A stretch of 64,000 nt of DNA from Lytechinus pictus (lineage: Eukaryota > Echinodermata > Echinoidea > Temnopleuroida > Toxopneustidae). The notes below the pieces were generated by a model, which was given only the letters and a program-made list of their open reading frames with translations, searched no databases and had not been told where the DNA came from. Below are positions 45,906 through 56,121 of the stretch, piece after piece. Each line of letters opens with the position of its first letter. The first letter of the stretch is position 1. The translations under genes were made by a program, and so were the position numbers. The DNA is taken from positions 868,001-932,000 of the forward strand of contig NC_087258.1 of the NCBI RefSeq assembly GCF_037042905.1. The letters are read 5' to 3'.

Positions 45906-46554
45906 ATGAGCGAGCTGATGTAGCCTATATTCCTATTTCATCATGTAAAAATATGTCATAATATGTCCTCATCCAGTCAAATGAAAAAAGGAAGAAATTT
46001 ACTACGCCTATTATGTAATATACTTTTTGCTGCAACTTAACAAAAGAAGACATATGACATGGACTCACGTGTATGAATGCTATTGATAATGGAGAGTAAC
46101 TGTTGGGAGCCCGGCCGTGTTGAGAGGACTTAGGGTAACAAATAAAATATAGAAGTAAAAATCTATGATCGAGTGAGCGAGTAATTTTTTATGCCATTTT
46201 AAGTACGAAAATTTAATTTTCGAATAGACTTTGATTCAGTAAATGATGTAAGTTTTCATAAAATCCCCCCGCCCCCGGCTCTCGCTTAATTGCTTAACAA
46301 TTTGAGCTATATATCCACACCGTGAGGGGCCTCAGAAACGGGGGGGGGGGGGGGAGGCTTCAGCGGCCCCCACACTTTTTTCCAAAGGCGTACATAAAAA
46401 ACGTAAAAATTACCATTTTTTTGGATGATGGTTAGCCGCCCCCGATCCCCTGGGGCAGCCCCCCCCCCCCATCTGTACGCGAGTGTCAGCCACCGGCGTA
46501 CATATTACTGTTTTCACAATACTGCTTTAACTTTAGAATTCAAATATCCTGTTA
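45906..46554. other. gene-less stretch with a fragment of the AGGGGCC MITE family
   Basis: About 46327-46470 resembles the 19408-19570 MITE (G run, AAAAATTACCATTTTT, C run) but lacks matching ends. The rest is unassigned. Confidence 0.5.
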
Positions 46555-46562
46555 TTTGCAGT

Positions 46563-48124
46563 CAGTGGCGTACCGTGGGTCACGGCATTGGGGGGGGGGG
46601 GGCACCAGAAAAAAATTTTGAGTCGCTCAGTGAGCTCGCAAAGCGCGCTCAATTACCAGGTATAGGCCTATTGACCTTATATAGAGACATTTTAAGGACT
46701 GTGCCATTAAACGGATATGTAATGTATCTCACTGATCAAATGATGCGAGCGCGAAGCGCGAGCTGAAAATTTTTGAAATTCATACCTAAAAAGGGTCAAA
46801 ATAAGCTATTAAATAAAAAAAATACTTATCTGTCTCGCTAAACAAACAATGCGAGCGCGAAGCGCGAGTTGAAATTTTTGTATTTATTGACCCCAAACAG
46901 AGACAGTTTAAGGATTATTTTTTAGAAATCAAATAAGAGAATACATATCTCACCATACTCATCTAATTTGAGTGCCAAGCGCTTGCTGATTTTGTTAGAA
47001 AACATGAAACACCTTTTGTAGTCATCGTAATCATGATTAGAATACGCATCTCACTAATCAAATATTGCGAGCGCGAAGCACGAGCTAAAAATTTAGGAAA
47101 TTCAGACCTGAAGAGAAGCATTCTAAGGATTGTTTGTAGGAATTTACGAAGACCATACGTACTTCACGTACAAAATGATGCGAGCGCTGCGAGCGCAAAG
47201 CGCGAGCTGAAAATTTTGTATATATTGACCCCAAACAGGGACATTTTAAGGACTATTTCTTTTTTTTTTTAATCCATTAAGAGTATACATATCTCACCAT
47301 AGTCATCCAATGCGAGTGCCAAGCGATTGCTGATTTTGTTAGAATCACATTCAAACACATGAAGAGCTTTTTGTAGTCATAGTAATCATGATTATCATAC
47401 GCATCTCAGTAGCGCAAAGTACGAGCTGAAAATATAGGAAATTCAGATCTGAAGAGGGGCATTCTAAGGCTTGTTTGTAGGAATCTACTATGACCATACG
47501 TATTTCACTAAACAAATGATGCGAGCGCGAAGCGCGAGCTGAAAATTTTTGATATTTACATTAGAAAAAGAGACATTTTAAGGACCGATTTCAGGAATTC
47601 ATGAAGAGCAGACAAATCTCATCAATCCACTCATTCGAACGTAAGCACGAACACGAACAAGGATTTTTTTTATATACAGACCTTAAAATGGGGCTATCAC
47701 TTTAAGTAGTCATGAAAAGAAGCATATGTCACTACATAAACAGATAAAACAATAATAACTCGAAGTGCGATAATATATATTTGGTGCATATTGACTTGAA
47801 AACAGGACGTTTTGGTACAACATGATTGTACATGTATATCTCGTTAAACAGACAATGCTAGTACCAGGAATAATGAACAAATAGGCCCTGAGCACATTAT
47901 GTTTCATAAAGTTATGAAAAAAAAAATTCTAATTATGTAATATAAAACAACATATAATATATTATAACATTATAATGTACAATAAATTCTTCTTTCCCCC
48001 TACGTTTCTTTATTCTCCCTCTTTTTCCCCCTTTTCTCCCGTTTTTTTTTTTTTTTTTTGCCAGCCGATTGGGGGGGGGGGGCATGTGCCCCCCCCCCCC
48101 ATGCCCCCCGTAGTTACGCCACTG
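46563..48124. mobile_element. 1.56-kb hAT-type element with perfect 8-bp duplication
   Basis: The ends are CAGTGGCGTACCGTGGG and the complement of CAGTGGCGTAACTACGGG. TTTGCAGT lies outside both (46555-46562 and 48125-48132). Internally GCGAGCGCGAAGCGCGAGC or near copies occur at about 46744, 46850, 47067, 47183 and 47521, each followed by TGAAAATTTT-like sequence, giving a repeating unit of about 100-340 bp. No transposase frame. It ends in T-rich, G-run and C-run sequence. Confidence 0.9.
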
Positions 48125-48299
48125 TTTGCAGTAATAAATCTATATAGGGCCTACTCTCAGCCCGATCTAGTTCGTCGTTTGTTACGGTCGTTTCATTGTC
48201 GAAGTATATTTTTCAGCAGATCGATAGAGCACAAATGGCATTCCATAGTCAATGAATTTGCGTTGATGTTCTCAGTTTGCGACTTTATATTTTAAATGA

Positions 48300-51200
48300 G
48301 AGCTGTATCTGGATCTGGATGTGTACACTGCTGGACCAATTGGTATGAATGCAGCGGGTGAGAGAGGGCACGGTGATATTTAGTCGTATCGTAGGTAGCT
48401 CTTTTCGATCTTTGACTTGAACCCCTCTAGTGATGTGCTGTTCACTGTGTCAGGTGGGAGATGGTTCCAAGCCAGAGGGGTACTCACAAAAAAAGATTGT
48501 TTTAATTGTTCAGTGTTTGTTGATTGAATAGTGTAACCTTTATTGTGGTTCACTACTTGTCTTTCTAAGATATTCTGTGCTTGAAAGTCTTTAAATTGTT
48601 TTGTTTTGACTTTCCGTTTTGGCCTTGATTTAGTCAAGAAATTCTCAATAGGAAGGGCTGGGACCAACCCCTCGACCACCTTGAAGAAGGAAGATAACTT
48701 CAGGACTTGTCGTCTTGAGGATAGTGTTGGCAGATTTAGCTTTTCTCTCATGCTGGTGATGCTGCCTGGGTTGCGAGATGTGTAGTCACCTGTGATGAAC
48801 CTCACAGCTCTGCGCTGAACCCTTTCAAGGCTTTGGATATCTTTCTGCAGGTATGGATCCCACACACAGGCTCCGTACTCGAGAATGGACCGTACAAGGG
48901 AGATGTAGGCTGTACGTTTACACTGCTCAGGGCAAAACTGGAGATTTCGGCGAAGAAGTCCCAGGATGGAATTTGCTTTTTTCGTTGTCATGCTGATGTG
49001 TGGGGTCCATTTAAGGTCATCAGACAGCATGACTCCGAGGTACTTCTCTTGGGAAATGTGTTTGAGAATATGACCATTGATGTTATAGAAGTAGGATGAC
49101 TTCTGATCAGTACTCAGTACTTGGCATTTCGTGGCATTGAATCTCATTCCCCATGTAATCGCCCATTGCTGCAGCTTGGACAGATCGTTTTGAAGACTGA
49201 CATGATCCCGCTGCGACTTGATCGTTCTATATAAGAGACAGTCATCAGCGAAAAGGCGGACAGTAGACTTGACATTGTCTGGTAAGTCGTTGATATGACA
49301 AAGGAAGAGAAGGGGGCCGAGCACTGTCCCTTGCGGCACTCCTGACATTACCTTCGTTGAAGATGAGTGTTCTCCATTCACAACAACTTTCATCTGTCTC
49401 TTTGTTAGGAAAGATGAGAGCCACTGAAGCAAAGGACCTTCGATGCCATATCTTTCCAGCTTGTGTAGTAGAAGTGAATGAGGGACGGTGTCGAAAGCCT
49501 TCTCAAAGTCCAAGATAATGATGTCCATTTGGGTCTTCTTATCATGGGCTGTGAGAAAGTCGTGTACGGCAGTCAAGAGCTGTGTCTCAGTAGAATGGCC
49601 TGCTCTGAAACCGTGATTGAGTGGTGACAAGATCTTATTGCGTTCCAGATGCATTATAATATGGCGACAGATGATATGCTCCAGTTGCTTACAAATAACC
49701 GAAGTTAGGGAGACTGGGCGATAATTGCTGGTTTGGTGGACATCACCCTTCTTGAACACTGGTGATACGTGAGCATCTCTCCAGTCGAGGGGTAGAGCAC
49801 CAGAGTCCACTGACAGCTTAAACATCGCTGTAATGCCAGGAGCAAGTTCGGGTGCACATTCCTTTAAAATGATGTTAGGAATAAGGTCTGGACCAGCTGC
49901 TTTTGAGATGTTGATCTTGCCAAGTAGCTTTTCCACACCAGAGATAGAAATGTGCAGATCGTCAATCTTGCGTGCAGGCTTGGTAGTTCTTGTTTCAACT
50001 GGTGGGTTGAAGGTGTCCAAGTTGAAGACCGATTTGAACTGTTGTAACAGCATCTGTGCCTTCAGTCTGCTATCATGGATCAGATTACCATCCTTCTTTA
50101 GTGCTGGGGTACCAGTTCTATCTCTCCTCTTCGAGGACACGTATCTCCAGAAGGGCTTAGGATTGTTTTCCTCCAAACCATGCATGACTGAAGATAGGAT
50201 GAAATTCTCTTCAGCTACTTTGAAAGCCTGTTTGCAGTCCTTCTGGAAGTCTGTATACTTCTTCCATGCACTCTTCTTGGCTGCACCGTGGGTGGTTTTC
50301 TTGGTTTTCTTGTAAAGTCTCATTTTCTTCTTCACCATTCGTTTGAGGCTGTGTGAAAACCACGGGAGAGATTTCCTACCTCGCACTGTCTTGGAGGGAA
50401 CATGTTCATCTAGGATCTGAAACAGTGATGTCTTGAAGTGATTCCAAACTTCTTCGATTCCTACTTTACAGTCAGTTTTAGTGACGAGTTCAGTAGATAA
50501 CACTGCAGCTCGCTGGTGAATTTCAGTCCAGTTAGCTTTCTGAAACATGTAACACTTCTTGTTGTTGTGTTTCACAATGTGGGGTAGGATCTCAAAGTCC
50601 GTTACTACCATGGCATGGTCGCTAATCCCCGGCGTGCTGTTTGAACTCTTCACCAATGATGGGTTGTTAGTGAAGACGAGGTCTAGCAGATTGTCTTGCC
50701 TTGTAGGTTGCTCATGTATTTGATGGAGGCCAAAGTCCAAAGTGATGTCAATAAGAGCTTGTTGTACTTCTCTCTCAGCGGCGCCTGGTCGAGTGCTGAG
50801 GTGCTCCCAATCTATGTCTGGACAATTAAAGTCCCCAGTCAAAATAACATGATGGTCTCTGAGATTTTCCATGGTGCGCTCCAACGAGTTGCGGAGTTGG
50901 TTTAGGTGTTTCATGTCACGGTGAGGCATATAGAAGGAGCCACAATAGAGTTCCCTTTCACCTTTCAGTTTGATCTTATTCCAAACCACTTCACAGTCCG
51001 TTGAGAGCTCTGGTTTATTCTCTGTCGTGATGTTTCTTGAGACTCCAATAAAGACGCCACCCCCGGTGGATTCTCTATCATTCCTGGAGAATTGATGTGA
51101 GGAAGGGAAAACCTCTGATGATCTGATTGCATTGATTGCAGGATCCTTCCCTGGCTTGACACCATAAAGCCACGATTCAGTCCCACAGATGACATCTGGC

Positions 51201-52260
51201 TTGATGTAGTCTACTGCAGCAGCAAATTCAGAACGATTCTTCTTGATGCTACAACAGTTAACAGTAAGAAGTCGCAGATTGGATTTTTTGCCGCAGGATA
51301 TACTCGTGGAACTCTTGCTGGAGTGAGAACTTGATCCAGTGCTTGAGAGCCGGCTTCTGGAAGCGGCGTTGTCATCAGAGTCCACTCTCGACTTGGGGCT
51401 GCTCTCACCTATCGGGCTAGGTGGGTCATCAGATGTAAAAGAATCGATGCCTAGGCCTAATGGGTAATGCTCCGGAGACAGGAGATAAAAGTCATTTGCT
51501 GTGCGAAGTTCGAAGGAGTTGAAAGTAAACGTCTCAACATTCGCATTGTCACATTTATAGCAATGCCAAACAACGTTGTCATGTCCGAGATGTTCTATGT
51601 CATTTGTATTCAGATCCTCACACGATTTGTGGTACCAAACAGAGCAATTATCACAGCAAACAGCATGATGAGACCAATTTACTGGCTTCTCACAGTATCC
51701 ACAAGGGTAGATGGCAGCAGTCTTGGGTCCTGGGTTTACCTGGACATCCCCAGAAAGAAGCAGAATCAGTGATAAACAGACTTGCTTTGCGTGGGTTTGC
51801 TCATGAATACCACGACGTATTGCTCTTGTCGATCTGTCAAGATATAACTGTTTGGCTCTAGAGGTATCATTATGAAAAGAGACAGCTGCTAGGACCGAAT
51901 GTTCCTTCAGTTTATCAATCGACGTATGGTGGTAGAATCTGAGTAGAAATACAATGCAGAAAAGAAGATGCAACCAGCAGGATGTCTTATTTGGATGGAT
52001 GGTAGACATCTCCGAGAAAGCTGTATCTGTATTCGCTCATACACTGTGACATAATCCCGCTTTCACATAGGTAGAAGGTGGTCGAGGGGAGGCCCAAAAG
52101 CCCAATTTTTAGAAAGACATAATTAACAAAATTGACACATGAGCATAGAAAATAACAATAACAATCATTATATACACAATTTGTCAAAATATACTTTACG
52201 ATTGGTGAGATTTAGGCCGATATTTTTGAGTTTGGCTGGAGCTCCCGTAAGACAGGTCTG
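48300..52260 (-). mobile_element. LINE-B, apparently full-length CR1-like retrotransposon
   Basis: It has an intact 1209-codon frame and a 3' end of CCAGATCCAGATAC-type hexamer repeats (plus-strand 48303-48322). The 5' boundary is not visible and is set upstream of the ORF. A truncated copy lies on the plus strand at 53303-54772. The two copies are nearly identical, so the family has moved recently. Confidence 0.85.
48380..52009 (-). CDS. LINE-B polyprotein: 2A-like peptide, PHD finger, endonuclease, reverse transcriptase
   Basis: 1209 residues, no stops. Residues about 11-28 are hydrophobic (WLHLLFCIVFLLRF). A 2A-like motif, LLLSGDVQVNPGP, ends at residue 95, and such motifs make ribosomes skip the last Gly-Pro bond. 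The usual Glu after DV is Gln here, so activity is uncertain. A C4HC3 PHD-type finger spans residues 103-153 (CGYC, CDNC, H127, C130, C150, C153). The endonuclease carries TVNCCSIKKN, GTESWL, LTGDFNCPDIDW and ISDHAMV. The reverse transcriptase carries NYRPVSLTS, ILDFEKAFDTVPH, GVPQGTVLGPLLF and FADD (about 918-922). The C-terminal block is PLAWNHLPPDTV. The element copies itself by target-primed reverse transcription in the nucleus. The ORF appears functional, but I have no evidence of expression. Confidence 0.93.
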   Translation of the reverse strand: MSTIHPNKTSCWLHLLFCIVFLLRFYHHTSIDKLKEHSVLAAVSFHNDTSRAKQLYLDRSTRAIRRGIHEQTHAKQVCLSLILLLSGDVQVNPGPKTAAIYPCGYCEKPVNWSHHAVCCDNCSVWYHKSCEDLNTNDIEHLGHDNVVWHCYKCDNANVETFTFNSFELRTANDFYLLSPEHYPLGLGIDSFTSDDPPSPIGESSPKSRVDSDDNAASRSRLSSTGSSSHSSKSSTSISCGKKSNLRLLTVNCCSIKKNRSEFAAAVDYIKPDVICGTESWLYGVKPGKDPAINAIRSSEVFPSSHQFSRNDRESTGGGVFIGVSRNITTENKPELSTDCEVVWNKIKLKGERELYCGSFYMPHRDMKHLNQLRNSLERTMENLRDHHVILTGDFNCPDIDWEHLSTRPGAAEREVQQALIDITLDFGLHQIHEQPTRQDNLLDLVFTNNPSLVKSSNSTPGISDHAMVVTDFEILPHIVKHNNKKCYMFQKANWTEIHQRAAVLSTELVTKTDCKVGIEEVWNHFKTSLFQILDEHVPSKTVRGRKSLPWFSHSLKRMVKKKMRLYKKTKKTTHGAAKKSAWKKYTDFQKDCKQAFKVAEENFILSSVMHGLEENNPKPFWRYVSSKRRDRTGTPALKKDGNLIHDSRLKAQMLLQQFKSVFNLDTFNPPVETRTTKPARKIDDLHISISGVEKLLGKINISKAAGPDLIPNIILKECAPELAPGITAMFKLSVDSGALPLDWRDAHVSPVFKKGDVHQTSNYRPVSLTSVICKQLEHIICRHIIMHLERNKILSPLNHGFRAGHSTETQLLTAVHDFLTAHDKKTQMDIIILDFEKAFDTVPHSLLLHKLERYGIEGPLLQWLSSFLTKRQMKVVVNGEHSSSTKVMSGVPQGTVLGPLLFLCHINDLPDNVKSTVRLFADDCLLYRTIKSQRDHVSLQNDLSKLQQWAITWGMRFNATKCQVLSTDQKSSYFYNINGHILKHISQEKYLGVMLSDDLKWTPHISMTTKKANSILGLLRRNLQFCPEQCKRTAYISLVRSILEYGACVWDPYLQKDIQSLERVQRRAVRFITGDYTSRNPGSITSMREKLNLPTLSSRRQVLKLSSFFKVVEGLVPALPIENFLTKSRPKRKVKTKQFKDFQAQNILERQVVNHNKGYTIQSTNTEQLKQSFFVSTPLAWNHLPPDTVNSTSLEGFKSKIEKSYLRYD

Positions 52261-52637
52261 TCGACGATGACGTGCGCCCTCTCTCCCCATTTGCCTAGAA
52301 TTCACCATGTCTCTCGCAACGATGACTATAAGAGAAAAGGATCAGATGTATAGGCTGATAATTAGGTATTAAATTATACACTTTCAATTTGTTTCATTAT
52401 TTCCTTATTCTGTTTCGAGGTATTTTTTTACTGAAAAGGGAACGGCGCGGCTGGCTCGCTGATCTGCACGTCGCTGCATGCATCGAGGCCTAGCCTGGCA
52501 GCACGGGGTGCCAGGCCTGGCCCGGTCTAGCCTCCCCCTGTATGCCCTGGCCACCGCCTGACTTTCCCGCGTGTTTTTGTCTGTGAATTAATTAATTGAA
52601 CTTGAAGCCACTGGCCCCGCGCAGAGTTCAGGGGCCT
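52261..52637. other. gene-less stretch
   Basis: No feature recognised. GC-richer than its surroundings at about 52440-52560. Confidence 0.4.
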
Positions 52638-53452
52638 GGGGCCTGTTGCATGACGAGATGAGCGATACGTAGGAACGTCCTAGGACCATTCTTCCGAGAT
52701 AGGAAGATTGGCGACAAATCAGCGCTTTCCGTTTCACGAAGGCAATTTTGTCTTCCAAGTCCGCGACATCGTTTGATATCAATAGTATCGGAAAAATATT
52801 TAGTCTTCATCGTCACCTGAACCTTTTATTTCGGAATGACGACTTTTCATAAAATCAGATATTTCAATAAAAAGAGATCAAATAATGTTTTATTTATTAC
52901 TATTTGTAGAATTGATGTATTTTATGGAGCTTACTTTATGAGGTAAAAAGAGAAAAAACTTTCAAGATTCACAAATACAACTGGATAAAATCGAAATTTT
53001 CATTATTTTCCTTATTTGGAACACGGTGTCCTTAGTTTTAGAGACACCTTTCATTGATATTTCAACGAAAGAGACCCTTGTCCGACATAAAAATTGATTT
53101 AACTAAGTAATTTCGACATTTTATTAGTTCAATATTCTGTATTTTTATAGAATACATATATATATTGATGATTTTGCAAATTATGCGTTAATATGTTATC
53201 TGTTGAGGTAAAAGTAGGGTTTAAATGGAGTAAAAAAAATCAACAGTGTCTGATTGTATGAGACTAAAAAGGAAAATATGAGAGGCTGCCTGTAAAAAAA
53301 TCGATTACATGGGGAATGAGATTCAATGCCACGAAATGCCAAGTACTGAGTACTGATCAGAGGTCATCCTACTTCTATAACATCAATGGTCATATTCTCA
53401 AACACATCTCCCAAGAGAAGTACCTCGGAGTCATGCTGTCTGATGACCTTAA

Positions 53453-54054
53453 AGGACAAGTCCACCCCAACAAAAACTTGATTTGAATAAAAAGAGAAAA
53501 ATTCAACAAGCATAACACTGAAAATTTCATCAAAATCGGATGTAAAATAAGAAAGTTATGGCATTTTTAAGTTTAGCTTCATTTCACAAAACAGTTATAT
53601 GCACATCTCAGTCGGTATGCAAATGAGGAACTGATGACATCACTCACTCACTATTTCTTTTGTATTTTATTATATGAAATATGAAATATTTTTATTTTCT
53701 CGTCATTGTCATGTGAAATGAAGTTGCATTCCTCCCTGAACATGTGGAATTCCATTATTTTAACATTTTGTGCTTCAGGCTAGGAGGTCCTAATCGTCAA
53801 ATTCGTAAAAATTGAAATATTGTATAATTCAAACAATAAAAAACAAAAGAAATTGTGAGTGAGTGACATCATCGACTCTCTCATTTGGATGTAACTGGCT
53901 CGTTCATATAAATATTTTGTTAAAAATAAGCGAAACTTTGAAATGTCATAACTTTCTTATTTTACATCCGATTTTGATGAAATTTTCAGCATTGTGCTTG
54001 TCTGATTTTTCTCTATTGATTCAAATCAACATTTTTCTGAGGTGGACTTGACCT
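53453..54054. mobile_element. 602-bp TTAA MITE, CAAGTCCACC family, complete copy
   Basis: The termini are AGGACAAGTCCACCCC and the complement of AGGTCAAGTCCACCTC. The inverted repeat extends imperfectly for about 85 bp, to CTGAAAATTTCATCAAAAT. TTAA lies on both sides (53449-53452 and 54055-54058). Removing it rejoins LINE-B codons for DDLK and WTPH, as in the intact LINE. Confidence 0.95.
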
Positions 54055-54058
54055 TTAA

Positions 54059-54689
54059 ATGGACCCCACACATCAGCATGACAACGAAAAAAGCAAATTC
54101 CATCCTGGGACTTCTTCGCCGAAATCTCCAGTTTTGCCCTGAGCAGTGTAAACGTACAGCCTACATCTCCCTTGTACGGTCCATTCTCGAGTACGGAGCC
54201 TGTGTGTGGGATCCATAGCTGCAGAAAGATATCCAAAGCCTTGAAAGGGTTCAGCGCAGAGCTGTGAGGTTCATCACAGGTGACTACACATCTCGCAACC
54301 CAGGCAGCATCACCAGCATGAGAGAAAAGCTAAATCTGCCAACACTATCCTCAAGACGACAAGTCCTGAAGTTATCTTCCTTCTTCAAGGTGGTCGAGGG
54401 GTTGGTCCCAGCCCTTCCTATTGAGAATTTCTTGACTAAATCAAGGCCAAAACGGAAAGTCAAAACAAAACAATTTAAAGACTTTCAAGCACAGAATATC
54501 TTAGAAAGACAAGTAGTGAACCACAATAAAGGTTACACTATTCAATCAACAAACACTGAACAATTAAAACAATCTTTTTTTGTGAGTACCCCTCTGGCTT
54601 GGAACCATCTCCCACCTGACACAGTGAACAGCACATCACTAGAGGTGTTCAAGTCAAAGATCGAAAAGAGCTACCTACGATACGACTAA
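54059..54689 (+). pseudogene. LINE-B ORF C-terminal fragment with premature stop
   Basis: The frame matches the intact LINE-B C-terminus almost residue for residue. A TAC-to-TAG change at 54216-54218 (after WDP) adds a stop, and a Gly is changed to Val in TSLEVFKSKIEKSY. It also lacks the 5' two thirds, so it is not functional. Confidence 0.92.
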
Positions 54690-56121
54690 ATATCACCGTG
54701 CCCTCTCTCACCCGCTGCATTCATACCAATTGGTCCAGCAGTGTACACATCCAGATCCAGATCCAGATCCAGAAATCTAATTTATTTATTTTTTGTCAGA
54801 TATAAAGCAAGAAATACAAATGTGAGTGTTTAGAGTATAAACATACCTCAGTTGCATGATGAGTAACCGAAGACAAGGAAAATTTGAAAATTGCTGCAAA
54901 CATGTCAAAGTGGATAGTGTAGTGCTTTGCAATTAAAACATAGAAAAAGGTGTGCAATCCGCAATGGAAAAAATACTATTTACAGAAATAATGCTGAATA
55001 TTACAATGATCATAAACGTTGGTCATCTTTAAAGTTGATCACTTAATCTATGGAAGTATATATAAGAATATAACAAAATATATATGTTCAACATTTCAAA
55101 GTTGAGGAGTAGAGACTACATTATTGCTTTAACATTACATAGGGGCCGAAAAGGGCCTACGTACCCTACGATTTAAAATGCGCCTCTTCGTATGGACTTT
55201 CCATAATCTTTTCTTTAATGAACTAGCTTATCTTCATTTATAATTGTGATGGATTCGTAAGCTTTAGGCCTAATCTGTATCTTAAATTCAATTAGCTATT
55301 TTGTTACTGCAGATTTTTTGTTTTGTTTCACCGTTTCACATCTCAAGTTATCCCAAATCCGACTATTAATTTTCATTGATTAAAATTAATCTCAGCCAAA
55401 AAAAAATAATTATAATGAAAATGAAATAAAAATACCTGAATGATTTACCATGTGTTTAACATTTTAGTTTTGTATCGTGTTTTTTTTTTGCTGAACGTTA
55501 TAAACACTTTTTACCTTACATAATTTCTTTTAAAGAAATTTGTTTTCATATTGTTAAATTATCTATAATGAGAAAGCATGAGGGGTCAGAGATATACTGC
55601 CGTCCATTTCGATATTTCAAAAAAAAAATTAATGGAAATGGTGTGGGGATAGGACGGAGGGAGAATAAAAGAAAACATTTAAAAAAAATATTTGGGCCTA
55701 CATTACCCCCGGACATAATGCCCGGAGAAGTTAAAATGACATCTGTTTTTGGTCGTCTTGCCGTGCAAAAAGACGACCTGAAATTGATGACAACTAGCCC
55801 CCATATAAAAATTAACTTGGCACCATCCCAGATATAATGCATCAGTGTGCAACCCCAAAAAATGTTTAAAGGTGATATGTCAGTGTGGCTTGCCGTAAAC
55901 GCATTTTCTCTAAATGCAGACGGTGGCGGGCGGTGTGCAAAGAAGATCATGCCTACGTAGGACATGTCTGGAGGTGTCTTTCCAAGGACCATTCTTCGTA
56001 TCGCCCAAATCGGCTTTGTGAAACAGTTGAGCGATATCTCGTTCTTACGTAGAATGGTTCTACGAAAGACCCTTTCATGCAACAGGCCCCTGTTGCATAA
56101 CGAGATGAGCGATACGTAGGA

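Larger units (their letters stand above)
53303..54772 (+). mobile_element. 5'-truncated LINE-B copy inside transposon copy A
   Basis: Homologous to the last third of LINE-B, starting at GATTACATGGGGAATGAG and ending in CAGATC hexamers. AAATC lies on both sides (53298-53302 and 54773-54777). Copy B of the host transposon lacks it, which fixes its borders. It is interrupted by a TTAA MITE at 53453-54054. Confidence 0.92.
52638..56090. mobile_element. DNA transposon copy A, GGGGCCTGTTGCAT termini, interrupted by a LINE-B copy
   Basis: The left end is GGGGCCTGTTGCATGACG and the right end is CATGCAACAGGCCCC. ACGTAGGA/TACGTAGAA and GAGCGATA/ATATCGCTC blocks lie just inside each end. After removing the LINE-B copy (53303-54772) about 2 kb remains, matching copy B throughout. 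The 193-codon minus-strand frame at its right end repeats in copy B but has no family signature. Its right end overlaps the left end of copy B, so the two are a fused head-to-tail pair. Confidence 0.8.

Noticed and set aside
49833-50315. 160-codon frame on the plus strand
   Set aside because: It is antisense to the LINE-B reverse-transcriptase and linker region.
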